Positions 34,869 through 44,554 of a stretch of DNA of 64,000 nt are shown here, in pieces (position 1 is the first letter of the stretch; the number at the start of each line of letters is the position of its first letter). The stretch is from the NCBI RefSeq assembly GCF_018729255.1, contig NZ_CP076060.1, positions 372,001-436,000 on the forward strand. Reading direction: 5' to 3'. The position numbers were made by a program, and so were the translations under genes. The notes under the pieces were generated by a model. It ran no database searches. It was given only the letters and a program-made list of their open reading frames with translations, and was not told the origin of the DNA. Source of the DNA: Cupriavidus sp. EM10 (GTDB lineage Bacteria > Pseudomonadota > Gammaproteobacteria > Burkholderiales > Burkholderiaceae).

Positions 34869-37800
34869 ATGAACGCCCCACTCGTGCTCGATGCCAAGCT
34901 CGCCACGCAGGACGCCCCGCCGCGCCTGCGTGAGATCCCCTATAACTACACGTCGTTTTCGGATCGCGAGATTGTCATCCGTCTGCTGGGCGAAGAAGCC
35001 TGGCGCATTCTCGACGAACTGCGCGGCGAACGCCGTACCGGCCGTTCGGCCCGCATGCTCTACGAGGTGCTGGGCGATATCTGGGTGGTGCGCCGCAATC
35101 CCTACCTGCAGGACGACCTGCTCGAGAACCCCAAGCGCCGCCAGATGCTGGTCAGCGCGCTGCACCACCGCCTGAGCGAGATCGAAAAGCGCCGCGCCGC
35201 CGACCGTGCCGAGCACGCCGAGCCCGCCGCCGAAGACCGTTCCCACCGCGTGGAGCAGCTGGTCGCGTTCGCCAAGCAGGCGATCGAAACGTTCCAGCAG
35301 GAATTCGCCGACGCCTACGCGCTGCGCAAGCGCACCCAGCGCGTGCTGGGCAAGGTGACGCAGAAGGACAACATCAAGTTCGATGGCCTGTCGCGCGTGT
35401 CGCACGTGACCGACGCCACCGACTGGCGCGTGGAATACCCGTTCGTGGTGCTGACGCCGGACTCGGAGGACGAGATTGCCGCGATGGTCAAGGGCTGCTT
35501 CGAGCTGGGCCTGACCATCATCCCGCGCGGGGGCGGCACCGGCTATACCGGCGGCGCCGTGCCGCTGACGCCGTTCTCGGCCGTCATCAACACCGAGAAG
35601 CTCGAGCAGCTGGACGCCGTGGAGATGTCCGACCTGCCCAACGTGCCGCACAAGGTGGCCACGATCTTCTCGGGAGCCGGCGTGGTGACGCGCCGCGTGG
35701 CCGACGCCGCCGACAAGGCCGGCCTGGTGTTCGCGGTGGATCCGACGTCGATCGATGCGTCGTGCATCGGCGGCAACGTGGCGATGAACGCGGGCGGCAA
35801 GAAGGCCGTGCTGTGGGGCACGGCGCTGGACAACCTGGCGTGGTGGCGCATGGTCGATCCCGAGGGCAACTGGCTCGAGATCACCCGCATGGACCACAAC
35901 CTGGGCAAGATCCACGATGTGCCGGTGGCCACGTTCGAACTGAAGTGGTCGGACGGCAACCGCAAGCCGGGCGAGAAGGTGCTGCGCACCGAGACGCTGG
36001 CCATCGAGGGCCGCAAGTTCCGCAAGGAAGGCCTGGGCAAGGACGTCACCGACAAGTTCCTGGCCGGCCTGCCCGGCGTGCAGAAGGAAGGCTGCGACGG
36101 CATCATCACCAGCGCGCGCTGGATCCTGCACCGGATGCCGAAGCACATCCGCACGGTATGCCTGGAGTTCTTCGGCCAGCCGCGCGACGCCATTCCGAGC
36201 ATCGTCGAGATCAAGGATTTCCTCGATGCGGAGTCGAAGCGCGAGGGCGGCGCCGTGCTGGCTGGTCTGGAGCATCTGGACGAACGCTATCTGCGCGCGG
36301 TGGGCTACGCCACCAAGAGCAAGCGCAATGCCTTCCCGAAGATGGTGCTGATCGGCGATATCGTCGGCGACGACGAAGACGCCGTGGCGCGCGCCACCTC
36401 GGAAGTGATCCGCATGGCCAACGGCAAGAGCGGCGAAGGCTTTATCGCAGTGAGCCCCGAGGCCCGCAAGAAGTTCTGGCTCGACCGTTCGCGCACCGCC
36501 GCCATCGCGCGCCACACCAACGCTTTCAAGATCAACGAAGACGTGGTGATTCCGCTGCCGCGCATGGGCGAGTACACGGACGGTATCGAGCGCATCAACA
36601 TCGAGCTGTCGACCAAGAACAAGCTCAAGCTACTGGACGACCTGGAAGCGTTCTTCGCACGCGGCAACCTGCCGCTGGGCCGCAGCGACGATGCCAACGA
36701 GATTCCCAGCGCGGAGCTGCTGGAAGACCGCGTGCAGCATGCGCTTACGCTGCTGCGCGAAACCCGCGCGCGCTGGCGCTACCTGCAGGACCATCTCGAT
36801 ACACCGCTGCAGAGCGCGCGCGCGTCGCTGATCGGGCACGGCCTGGGCCTGCTGGGCCCGGCGTTCGAGCAGCGCCTGCAGAGCCAGCCCGACGCCACGG
36901 TCTTCCACCTGATGCAGGACCGTACGATCCGCGTGAGCTGGAAGAGCGAGATCCGCGCCGAACTGCGCAAGATCTTCAACGGCGGCGAGTTCAAGCCGAT
37001 CCTGGACGAGGCCCAGAAGATCCACAAGCAGGTGCTGCGCGGCCGCGTCTTCGTGGCGCTGCACATGCATGCGGGCGACGGGAACGTCCACACCAACATC
37101 CCCGTCAACTCGGACGACTACGACATGCTGCAGGACGCGCACCGCGCGGTGGCCCGCATCATGGACCTGGCGCGTTCGCTGGACGGCGTGATCTCGGGCG
37201 AGCACGGCATCGGCATCACCAAGCTGGAGTTCCTGACCGAGGACGAGATCGGCGAATTCCGCGAGTACAAGCAGCGCGTGGACCCGCAGGGCCGCTTCAA
37301 CAAGGGCAAGCTGCTGCCGGGCGCCGACCTGCGCAATGCGTACACGCCGTCGTTCGGCCTGATGGGGCACGAGTCCATCATCATGCAGCAGAGCGACATC
37401 GGCGCCATTGCCGACAGCGTCAAGGACTGCCTGCGCTGCGGCAAGTGCAAGCCGGTGTGCGCCACGCACGTGCCGCGCGCCAATCTGCTGTACAGCCCGC
37501 GCAACAAGATCCTGGCTACGTCGCTGCTGGTGGAGGCGTTCCTGTACGAGGAACAGACGCGCCGCGGCGTGTCGATCAAGCACTGGGACGAGTTCTCGGA
37601 CGTGGCCGACCACTGCACGGTGTGCCACAAGTGCGTGACGCCGTGCCCGGTCAAGATCGACTTCGGCGACGTGTCGATGAACATGCGCAACCTGCTGCGC
37701 AAGATGGGCCAGAAGAAGTTCAACCCGGGCACCGCCGCGTCGATGTTCTTCCTGAACGCGACCAATCCGCAGACCATCAACCTGGCGCGTACCGCGATGA

Positions 37801-38843
37801 TGGGCGTCGGGTACAAGGCGCAGCGCCTGGGCAACGAGGTGCTGAAGAAGTTCGCGAAGAAGCAGACCCAGCATCCGCCCGCCACGGTTGGCAAGCCGCC
37901 GGTGCAGGAGCAGGTGATCCACTTCATCAACAAGAAGATGCCGGGCAACCTGCCCAAGAAGACGGCGCGTGCGCTGCTCGATATCGAAGACAACGAGATC
38001 GTGCCGATCATCCGCAACCCGAAGACGACCACGGCCGAAACGGAAGCCGTGTTCTACTTCCCGGGCTGCGGCTCCGAGCGGCTGTTCTCGCAGGTGGGGC
38101 TGGCCACGCAGGCCATGCTGTGGCACGTGGGCGTGCAGACCGTGCTGCCGCCGGGCTATCTGTGCTGTGGCTATCCGCAGCGCGGCAACGGCCAGTTCGA
38201 CAAGGCGGAGAAGATGGTCAGCGACAACCGCGTGCTGTTCCATCGCGTGGCCAATACGCTGAACTACCTCGACATCAAGACCGTGGTGGTGAGCTGCGGC
38301 ACGTGCTACGACCAGCTGGCCGGGTATGAGTTCGACAAGATCTTCCCGGGCTGCCGCATCATCGACATCCACGAGTACCTGCTGGAAAAGGGCGTCAAGC
38401 TGGAGGGCGTGACCGGTACGCGCTATATGTACCACGACCCCTGCCACACCCCGATCAAGACGATGGACCCGACCAAGCTGGTGAACGACCTGATGGGCGG
38501 TAACCAGGGCGGCGGCAAGATCGAGAAGAACGATCGCTGCTGCGGGGAATCGGGCACGCTGGCCGTGACGCGTCCGGACGTGTCGACGCAGATCCGCTTC
38601 CGCAAGGAAGAGGAAATGCGCAAGGGCGCCGACAAGCTGCGCACCGACGACTTCAACGGCGACGTCAAGATCCTGACCAGCTGCCCGTCCTGCCTGCAGG
38701 GCCTGTCGCGCTACAACGAGGACGCGTCGGTCACGGCCGATTACATCGTCGTGGAGATGGCCAAGCACCTGCTGGGCGAGAACTGGATGCCCGAGTACGT
38801 GTCGCGCGCCAACGCGGGTGGTATCGAGCGGGTGCTGGTTTAA
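34869..38843 (+). CDS. DUF3683 FAD/iron-sulfur oxidoreductase (fused GlcD-GlcF-like)
   Basis: The 1324-residue protein fuses several modules. An N-terminal DUF3683 region covers about residues 1-160. An FAD_binding_4 domain begins near [18 protein letters not shown] (about 193), with [11 protein letters not shown] and [14 protein letters not shown], followed by an FAD-oxidase C-terminal domain with the motif GDGNVH and a later GEHGIGITK. Two [4Fe-4S] motifs are [11 protein letters not shown] (about 853) and [12 protein letters not shown] (about 915). Two Cys-rich CCG domains carry [10 protein letters not shown] (about 1098) and RCCGESG (about 1223). It probably oxidises a D-2-hydroxy acid (lactate, glycolate or similar) and passes electrons to quinones. 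I use the ATG at 34869; an in-frame GTG lies at 34842. Confidence 0.88.
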   Translation: MNAPLVLDAKLATQDAPPRLREIPYNYTSFSDREIVIRLLGEEAWRILDELRGERRTGRSARMLYEVLGDIWVVRRNPYLQDDLLENPKRRQMLVSALHHRLSEIEKRRAADRAEHAEPAAEDRSHRVEQLVAFAKQAIETFQQEFADAYALRKRTQRVLGKVTQKDNIKFDGLSRVSHVTDATDWRVEYPFVVLTPDSEDEIAAMVKGCFELGLTIIPRGGGTGYTGGAVPLTPFSAVINTEKLEQLDAVEMSDLPNVPHKVATIFSGAGVVTRRVADAADKAGLVFAVDPTSIDASCIGGNVAMNAGGKKAVLWGTALDNLAWWRMVDPEGNWLEITRMDHNLGKIHDVPVATFELKWSDGNRKPGEKVLRTETLAIEGRKFRKEGLGKDVTDKFLAGLPGVQKEGCDGIITSARWILHRMPKHIRTVCLEFFGQPRDAIPSIVEIKDFLDAESKREGGAVLAGLEHLDERYLRAVGYATKSKRNAFPKMVLIGDIVGDDEDAVARATSEVIRMANGKSGEGFIAVSPEARKKFWLDRSRTAAIARHTNAFKINEDVVIPLPRMGEYTDGIERINIELSTKNKLKLLDDLEAFFARGNLPLGRSDDANEIPSAELLEDRVQHALTLLRETRARWRYLQDHLDTPLQSARASLIGHGLGLLGPAFEQRLQSQPDATVFHLMQDRTIRVSWKSEIRAELRKIFNGGEFKPILDEAQKIHKQVLRGRVFVALHMHAGDGNVHTNIPVNSDDYDMLQDAHRAVARIMDLARSLDGVISGEHGIGITKLEFLTEDEIGEFREYKQRVDPQGRFNKGKLLPGADLRNAYTPSFGLMGHESIIMQQSDIGAIADSVKDCLRCGKCKPVCATHVPRANLLYSPRNKILATSLLVEAFLYEEQTRRGVSIKHWDEFSDVADHCTVCHKCVTPCPVKIDFGDVSMNMRNLLRKMGQKKFNPGTAASMFFLNATNPQTINLARTAMMGVGYKAQRLGNEVLKKFAKKQTQHPPATVGKPPVQEQVIHFINKKMPGNLPKKTARALLDIEDNEIVPIIRNPKTTTAETEAVFYFPGCGSERLFSQVGLATQAMLWHVGVQTVLPPGYLCCGYPQRGNGQFDKAEKMVSDNRVLFHRVANTLNYLDIKTVVVSCGTCYDQLAGYEFDKIFPGCRIIDIHEYLLEKGVKLEGVTGTRYMYHDPCHTPIKTMDPTKLVNDLMGGNQGGGKIEKNDRCCGESGTLAVTRPDVSTQIRFRKEEEMRKGADKLRTDDFNGDVKILTSCPSCLQGLSRYNEDASVTADYIVVEMAKHLLGENWMPEYVSRANAGGIERVLV

Positions 38844-38866
38844 GCCGTACAGGCCATAGATATGAG

Positions 38867-38897
38867 CTCCCCTCTCCCGCCTTGCGGGAGAGGGGAG
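38867..38897. repeat. REP-like palindrome (single copy)
   Basis: CTCCCCTCTCCCGC (38867-38880) and GCGGGAGAGGGGAG (38884-38897) form a perfect 14-bp inverted repeat with a CTT loop, 23 bp after the preceding stop codon and 22 bp before the HIT gene. Confidence 0.8.
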
Positions 38898-38919
38898 TAA
38901 AACACTCTCTAGTTGACTC

Positions 38920-39354
38920 ATGACCCGACTCCCGAACTGTCCCCTGTGCGAAGCCGACGGTGGCGAGCTGGTCTGGATGGGCGACCGCGCCCGCGTGATC
39001 CTGGTCGAGCACGGCCGCTTTCCGGGCTTTTGCCGCGTGGTCTGGAACGACCATGCGGCCGAGCTGACCGACCTGGACGAGCACGACCAGGCCTGGTTGA
39101 TGCGGCTGGTGGCGCGGGTCGAGCGGGTGGTGCGCGAGGTCATGGCGCCGGACAAGGTCAACCTGGCCGCGTTCGGCAACATGGTGCCGCACCTGCACTG
39201 GCACATCATCCCGCGCTACCGTTGGGACACGCATTTCCCGGAGGCGATCTGGGCCGCGCCGCAACGGGCGGCCGATGCCGCGCGCATCGCGGAACTGGGC
39301 ACCCGGCTGCCGGCGCTGCGCACGGCACTTTCCGTGCTGGGCGAATCGGACTGA
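38920..39354 (+). CDS. HIT-family nucleotide hydrolase/transferase
   Basis: The 144-residue product has the histidine-triad motif H91-L-H93-W-H95 (PHLHWHIIPRY), close to the HxHxHxx consensus, and an N-terminal CPLCEADGGELVW that may bind zinc. HIT proteins hydrolyse nucleoside phosphoramidates or dinucleoside polyphosphates. No functional link with the neighbouring large flavoprotein or ABC exporter is evident; genes are in one direction with a REP-like repeat between them. Confidence 0.9.
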   Translation: MTRLPNCPLCEADGGELVWMGDRARVILVEHGRFPGFCRVVWNDHAAELTDLDEHDQAWLMRLVARVERVVREVMAPDKVNLAAFGNMVPHLHWHIIPRYRWDTHFPEAIWAAPQRAADAARIAELGTRLPALRTALSVLGESD

Positions 39355-39508
39355 CCGCCTGGCCGGCGACCCCGCTGCAATGCTTTCCATCCCCCTGTAA
39401 AGTGCCGTTGCAGTCTGGTACGGAACCCGCCCGCCTGGCGGTGCGTCTGACTCCGGTCGAACAACAACATGCCCGCCGTCCGTCCGCGGCGGGCCAACCG
39501 CTGGCGCC

Positions 39509-41431
39509 ATGTCTTCCACACCGTCGTCCGTTATCGTGCCCGGTCCCGCCGTACCCGCCGAGGCCCTCAAGAACCAGAGCCGGCTGCGCCTGGCGGCCAC
39601 CTGGGCGCTGATCAAGCCTTACTGGAGTTCCGAAGACCGCAAGGCCGGCCTGGGGCTGCTGACCCTGGTCGTGGCGCTGAACCTCGGCATCGTCTACATC
39701 AACGTGCTGCTCAACGAGTGGAACCGCGTGTTCTACAACGCCATCGAGCAGCGCGACTTCGTTTCGTTCAAGGCGCTGCTGCTGCGGTTTTCGTGGATCG
39801 CGGCCGGCTTCATCGTGCTGGCGATCTCGCGCCAGTACTACCAGATGATGCTGCAGATGCGCTGGCGTACCTGGATGACCGGCACCTTCATGCAGCGCTG
39901 GCTCGGGCACCAGGCGTACTACCGCATCGAACAGACCCATTCGACCGACAACCCCGACCAGCGGCTGGCCGACGACCTGCGCCAGTTCACCGACGGCGCG
40001 CTGACGCTGTCGATGGGCCTGCTCAACTCGGCCGTGACGCTGGTGTCGTTCATCGGCATCCTGTGGGTGGTGTCCGGACCGATCACGCTGGCGCTGGGCG
40101 GCACGGACGTGACGATTCCCGGCTACATGGTCTGGTTTGCCATCGGCTATGCGGTGGTGGGCTCGCTGATTGCCCACTTCGTCGGGCGGCCGCTGATCGG
40201 GCTGTCGTTCCAGCAGGAACAGTACGAGGCAAATTTCCGTTTCATGCTGGTGCGCCTGCGCGAGAACAGCGAGCCGGTGGCGCTGTATCGCGGCGAGCCG
40301 ACCGAGCAGGCTGGCCTGCGCGCGCGCTTCGAGCGCATCCGGGCGAACTGGAACCAGCTCATGCGCTACACCCGGCGGCTGACGTTCGTGAACTCCGGCT
40401 ACGGCCAGTTCGCGATCATCTTCCCGCTGCTGGTGGCGGCGCCGCGCTACTTCTCGGGCAAGCTCACGCTGGGCGGGCTCATGCAGATCAATTCGGCATT
40501 CGGGCAGGTGCAGGGCGCGCTGTCGTGGTTTGTCGACAGCTACTCGACGCTGGTGGGCTGGAAGGCCGCCGCCAACCGTCTGATCGATTTCCAGGAAGCC
40601 ATGCGCGAGGCCGAGCGCCAGGACCTGACGCACGAAGGGCCGGGCGATATCGAGGTGGTGCAGGCCGCCAGCCCGTCCGAAGGCGATATCGCGGTCAGCG
40701 GCCTGGCGCTGGCGCTGCCGGTACGCGGCGGGCTGGGCGTGGACGAGGAAGGCATCGATCCGGGCCATTACCCGGGGCAGCGTCCGCTGGTGGCGCCGTT
40801 CTCGCTGTCGATCGCACCGGGTGAGCGCTGGCTGGTGCATGGCCCGTCAGGCTGCGGCAAGAGCGTATTGTTCCGCGCGCTGGCCGGCATCTGGCCCTAT
40901 GGCAGCGGACGTATCACTGTGCCGCACCGGCGCATGCTGTTCCTGCCGCAGCGCAGCTACCTGCCGATCGGCACGCTGGCCGACGCACTGTCGTATCCCG
41001 ACGCCGGCAACAGCCACACCCGCGAGACGCTGGTCGCCGTGCTGCGCAAGGCGCGGCTGGGCATCCTGACGAAGCATCTGGACGTGTTCGACAACTGGTC
41101 GCTGCGGCTCTCGCCGGGCGAGCAGCAGCGCCTGGCCTTTGCGCGGGCGCTGCTGCAGAAGCCGGACTACCTGTTCCTGGACGAAGCCACCAGCGCGCTG
41201 GACGAGGACACCGAGCGCGCGATGTACCAGCTGATGGTGGACGAACTGCCCGGTGCGGCGATCGTCAGCATTGCGCACCGCAGCACCGTGGCGGCCTTCC
41301 ATGGCCGGCGGCTGCGGTACGTGCCGGTGGACCGGTCCGGTGACGGACGCGCGGACGAAAGCGGCGGCGGTCCACGGGATGGGCAAGCCGAGGGGGGTGG
41401 AGTAAGCTATCGGGTCGTACAAGACGCTTGA
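39509..41431 (+). CDS. SbmA/BacA-type ABC transporter with fused ATPase
   Basis: The 640-residue product has an N-terminal membrane domain of the SbmA/BacA-like (ABC_membrane_2) family with about six membrane segments, including WNRVFYNAIEQRDFVSFKALL (the family signature near residue 70). It continues into an ATPase domain with Walker A GPSGCGKS (about 445-452), signature LSPGEQQRLAFARA (about 533-546) and Walker B YLFLDEATSALD (about 553-564). The half-transporter acts as a dimer. Relatives import peptides or cobalamin, or export very-long-chain acyl compounds. The substrate here is unknown. The C-terminal 40 residues are low-complexity. Confidence 0.87.
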   Translation: MSSTPSSVIVPGPAVPAEALKNQSRLRLAATWALIKPYWSSEDRKAGLGLLTLVVALNLGIVYINVLLNEWNRVFYNAIEQRDFVSFKALLLRFSWIAAGFIVLAISRQYYQMMLQMRWRTWMTGTFMQRWLGHQAYYRIEQTHSTDNPDQRLADDLRQFTDGALTLSMGLLNSAVTLVSFIGILWVVSGPITLALGGTDVTIPGYMVWFAIGYAVVGSLIAHFVGRPLIGLSFQQEQYEANFRFMLVRLRENSEPVALYRGEPTEQAGLRARFERIRANWNQLMRYTRRLTFVNSGYGQFAIIFPLLVAAPRYFSGKLTLGGLMQINSAFGQVQGALSWFVDSYSTLVGWKAAANRLIDFQEAMREAERQDLTHEGPGDIEVVQAASPSEGDIAVSGLALALPVRGGLGVDEEGIDPGHYPGQRPLVAPFSLSIAPGERWLVHGPSGCGKSVLFRALAGIWPYGSGRITVPHRRMLFLPQRSYLPIGTLADALSYPDAGNSHTRETLVAVLRKARLGILTKHLDVFDNWSLRLSPGEQQRLAFARALLQKPDYLFLDEATSALDEDTERAMYQLMVDELPGAAIVSIAHRSTVAAFHGRRLRYVPVDRSGDGRADESGGGPRDGQAEGGGVSYRVVQDA

Positions 41432-41486
41432 CGGCGCCACTGTAACGGCCCTCCGGGCCGGGGCGGGGGTGCCGCGACCTTTCATC

Positions 41487-41903
41487 ATGGCTGGCCTGGA
41501 CAAAGACACCCCTCACCCTACCGCGCTGACCGTCCACACGCAGTCGCGCGTGCTCGAAATCGGCTTCGACAACGGCCGTACCTGGCGGCTGCCGTTCGAG
41601 CTGCTGCGCGTATACTCGCCTTCCGCCGAAGTCCAGGGCCATGGTCCGGGGCAGGAAACGCTGCAGACCGGCAAGCGCCACGTGGGTATCGCGGCGGTGG
41701 AGCCGGTGGGCAACTATGCGATCCAGATCCGCTTCGACGATGGCCATGACACGGGCATCTACACATGGGAACTGCTGTACCGCCTGGGCGACCAGCAGGA
41801 CACGCTGTGGGACGGCTACCTGAAGCGGCTGGAGGCCGCCGGGATGGACCGCGATGCCCCGATGCCGGCGGCCGGCGGCCACGCATGCGGCCATCATCAC
41901 TGA
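41487..41903 (+). CDS. DUF971 (gamma-butyrobetaine hydroxylase N-terminal-like) protein
   Basis: The 138-residue product has a DUF971 domain at about residues 10-110, with features such as [18 protein letters not shown] and [18 protein letters not shown]. It ends in a His-rich tail (HACGHHH). The domain is found at the N-terminus of gamma-butyrobetaine hydroxylase and in small iron-sulfur-assembly-linked proteins. It lies 22 bp before ubiE, a conserved arrangement in this bacterial group. The tail suggests metal binding. An upstream GTG at 41469 is possible, but I use the ATG at 41487. Confidence 0.82.
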   Translation: MAGLDKDTPHPTALTVHTQSRVLEIGFDNGRTWRLPFELLRVYSPSAEVQGHGPGQETLQTGKRHVGIAAVEPVGNYAIQIRFDDGHDTGIYTWELLYRLGDQQDTLWDGYLKRLEAAGMDRDAPMPAAGGHACGHHH

Positions 41904-41925
41904 ATCAAGTACCTGGAGTCTGAGA

Positions 41926-42657
41926 ATGAGCGAAACCCACTTCGGGTTCGACAAGGTCGACGAATCGGAAAAGGCCGGCAAGGTTGCCGGCGTGTTCCAC
42001 TCGGTGGCCAGCAAATATGATGTGATGAACGACTTGATGTCCGGTGGCATGCACCGCATCTGGAAGATGTTCACGATTGCCCAGGCCAACGTGCGGCCCG
42101 GCCACAAGGTACTGGATATCGCCGGCGGCACGGGCGACCTGGCCAAGGCGTTCGCGAAGCAGGCCGGCCCCAAGGGCGAGGTCTGGCTGACCGACATCAA
42201 CGAGTCGATGCTCCGCGTGGGCCGCGACCGCCTGCTGGACAAGGGCGTCGTCACGCCGGTGGCCCTGTGCGACGCCGAGAAGATTCCATTCCCGGACAAC
42301 TACTTCGACCTGGTCACGGTGGCCTTCGGCCTGCGCAACATGACGCACAAGGACCGCGCCCTGGCCGAGATGCGCCGCGTGGTCAAGCCGGGTGGCAAGG
42401 TGATGGTGCTGGAATTCTCCAAGGTATGGAAGCCCCTGGAGAAGTTCTACGACGTCTATTCTTTCAAGGTACTCCCCTGGCTGGGCGAACGCGTGGCTGG
42501 GGATGCCCCGAGCTATCGCTATCTCGCGGAATCGATCAGAATGCATCCAGACCAGGGTTCACTTGTACGCTTGATGGAACAAGTTGGACTGGAACAAGTC
42601 GAATACTTCAACCTGACGGCCGGAGTCGTGGCGCTCCACGTCGGGAGAAAGTACTAA
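41926..42657 (+). CDS. ubiE: Ubiquinone/menaquinone methyltransferase UbiE
   Basis: The 243-residue SAM-dependent methyltransferase performs the C-methylation step of ubiquinone synthesis. Motif I is [15 protein letters not shown] (about residues 62-76), and the family signatures [18 protein letters not shown] and [16 protein letters not shown] are clear. Length is close to E. coli UbiE (251). It leads a run of quinone-biosynthesis genes (ubiE, a Tim44-like gene, ubiJ, ubiB). Confidence 0.95.
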   Translation: MSETHFGFDKVDESEKAGKVAGVFHSVASKYDVMNDLMSGGMHRIWKMFTIAQANVRPGHKVLDIAGGTGDLAKAFAKQAGPKGEVWLTDINESMLRVGRDRLLDKGVVTPVALCDAEKIPFPDNYFDLVTVAFGLRNMTHKDRALAEMRRVVKPGGKVMVLEFSKVWKPLEKFYDVYSFKVLPWLGERVAGDAPSYRYLAESIRMHPDQGSLVRLMEQVGLEQVEYFNLTAGVVALHVGRKY

Positions 42658-42707
42658 TTCGCCATGTTCGGCCGTTGATGGCCGAAAATGACAGGGGAAC
42701 AGCTCAT

Positions 42708-43703
42708 ATGTCTTCTTTTCGTGGAAAATTCCTGGCGGCCGCGCTGATGGTGACGGTGGCCATGGGGGCAGCGCTAGACGCCAATGCGAAACGCCTCGGC
42801 GGTTCGCGCAGCGTCGGCAAGCAATCGTCGAGCGTGACGCAGCAGCGTCAGGCCACGCCGCCGCAACAAAATGCGCCGGCCCAGCAGCAGCCCGCCCAGC
42901 AGGCAGCCCCCGCAACCGCCGGCGCCGCCGGTGGCGCGGCTGCTGCGGCGCCAAAGCGTAACTGGGGTGGCATGCTTGGCGGCCTGGCGGCCGGCCTGGG
43001 TATTGGCTACCTGCTGTCGCACTTCGGTCTGGGTGGCGCGGCAGCCAGCTTCCTGGGCAATGTGATCCTGTTTGCCGTTATCGCGATGATCGCGCTGTGG
43101 CTGTTCCGCAAGTTCCGCGGCGGCTCGGCCCGTTCGCAGACCCCTGCGTACGCTGGCATGGGCGGCAACGGCAATAGCAACCCGTTTGGTGGCGCGGCAC
43201 GCAATGCCGAGCCGACCCTGCGCCAGGCCGAACCGGTGCAGCCCGCGGGTTACAACGGCGCGGCAGCCAACCCGGTGATGGGCGGCGCGGCCGCAGGCGC
43301 TGCTGCTGCGGCAGTGCAGCAGCCGTGGGGTGTGCCGGCAGACTTCGATACCGAAGCCTTCCTGCGCAACGCCAAGGTCCACTACGTGCGCCTGCAGGCC
43401 GCTTGGGACGCGGGCAACCTGGACGACATCCGCGAATTCACCACCCCGGAAATGTTCGCCGAGATCAAGATGGACCTGTCCGAGCGCGGCGAAGCGGTCA
43501 ACAAGACCGACGTGGTCACGCTGGACGCCCAACTGCTTGGCATCGAGACGACGCCGGCCCAGCACATCGCCAGCGTGCGTTTCTCGGGCATGATCCGCGA
43601 GAATGCCGGCGAAGCGGCGCAGCCGTTCGGCGAAGTCTGGAACCTGGCCAAGTCGGCATCCGGCGGCGGCTGGCTGCTGGCCGGTATCCAGCAGGAATCC
43701 TGA
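42708..43703 (+). CDS. Tim44-like domain membrane protein
   Basis: The 331-residue product begins with an N-terminal signal or anchor (about residues 5-26), then a Gln/Ala/Pro-rich linker, a glycine-rich membrane region (about 85-130, including GGLAAGLGIGYLLSHFGLGG) and a C-terminal Tim44-like domain (about 200-330) starting near DTEAFLRNAKVHYVRLQAAWD. In mitochondria Tim44 anchors the import motor; bacterial Tim44-domain proteins are poorly understood. Its place between ubiE and ubiJ, followed directly by a strong terminator, suggests membrane-associated support of quinone synthesis, which is a guess. Confidence 0.82.
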   Translation: MSSFRGKFLAAALMVTVAMGAALDANAKRLGGSRSVGKQSSSVTQQRQATPPQQNAPAQQQPAQQAAPATAGAAGGAAAAAPKRNWGGMLGGLAAGLGIGYLLSHFGLGGAAASFLGNVILFAVIAMIALWLFRKFRGGSARSQTPAYAGMGGNGNSNPFGGAARNAEPTLRQAEPVQPAGYNGAAANPVMGGAAAGAAAAAVQQPWGVPADFDTEAFLRNAKVHYVRLQAAWDAGNLDDIREFTTPEMFAEIKMDLSERGEAVNKTDVVTLDAQLLGIETTPAQHIASVRFSGMIRENAGEAAQPFGEVWNLAKSASGGGWLLAGIQQES

Positions 43704-43762
43704 GCGGAACGCCCGCCGCCGCATGGATGACATGAAGCGGCGGCCGAGTAGCTTAGAATGGA

Positions 43763-43789
43763 GGCCCACGTACGCGTGGGCCTTTTTTT
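43763..43789 (+). terminator. Intrinsic terminator after the Tim44-like gene
   Basis: GGCCCACG-TACG-CGTGGGCC (43763-43782) forms a perfect 8-bp stem with a four-base loop, followed by seven Ts. It separates ubiE/Tim44 transcription from ubiJ, which starts 30 bp later. Confidence 0.9.
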
Positions 43790-43819
43790 GTTGGGCAGAC
43801 CTGCCCGGAACCGGACGCC

Positions 43820-44497
43820 ATGAACGCCTTGCCGACTCCCCTGGCCGCGCCGATCGTCGCCGCACTGAATCACCTGATCGAACAGGAGCCGTGGGCCTGC
43901 AGCCTGCTGGCGCCGTTTGCCAGCCGCGTCATCCGGTTCGACGCCGCGGCGTTCGCGCTGTCCCTGCGGATCACCGAGCACGGCGGCATCGAGCAGGCGA
44001 CGCAAGCCGATACACCGGCCGTGACGCTGCTGGTGCCACTGCAGCAATGGCCGCTGGTGGTGGCCGACGTGGCCGAGGGCGGCCAGGCCGCCGCCATGCG
44101 CCATGTGCGGATCGATGGCGACGCGGAACTGGCCAATGCGGTGTCCACGCTGGCGCGCAACCTGCGCTGGGACGCGGCCGAAGACCTGTCGCGCGCCCTG
44201 CGTGGCGTGATGGGCGGCCCGGTCAGCGACAGCGTGGCCCAGCGCGTGGTCGACGGCGCGCGGCAGGTGCATGAAAGCGCGACGCGCGTGGGCCGGGCGC
44301 TGCTCGACAATGTGACCGAATACCTGCTCGACGAACAGCCGACCCTGGTGCGCCACGCCGCGCTGGACGGGTTTGGCACCGACGTGGCGCGTCTGCGCGA
44401 CGACCTGGCGCGGCTGGAAAAGCGCCTGGAACGCCTGGAACGCTCGGGCGGGCAAGGGGAGGGGGCTTCAGGCCAGCTTCCGTCGGCCCACCGTTGA
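43820..44497 (+). CDS. ubiJ: Ubiquinone biosynthesis accessory factor UbiJ (SCP2 domain)
   Basis: The 225-residue product has an N-terminal SCP2 lipid-binding domain (about residues 15-110) and a C-terminal coiled-coil segment (VARLRDDLARLEKRLERLERS, about 185-205). UbiJ binds the hydrophobic quinone intermediates in the cytosolic Ubi complex with UbiK. Assignment rests on the domain layout and on the position directly before ubiB. It is preceded by a strong terminator, so it must have its own promoter or rely on read-through. Confidence 0.85.
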   Translation: MNALPTPLAAPIVAALNHLIEQEPWACSLLAPFASRVIRFDAAAFALSLRITEHGGIEQATQADTPAVTLLVPLQQWPLVVADVAEGGQAAAMRHVRIDGDAELANAVSTLARNLRWDAAEDLSRALRGVMGGPVSDSVAQRVVDGARQVHESATRVGRALLDNVTEYLLDEQPTLVRHAALDGFGTDVARLRDDLARLEKRLERLERSGGQGEGASGQLPSAHR

Positions 44498-44554
44498 TCG
44501 CCATGTCACTCTCCGCTGCCGCCTTGCGCGGCGCTGCCTTCTGAAAATCCCCGC

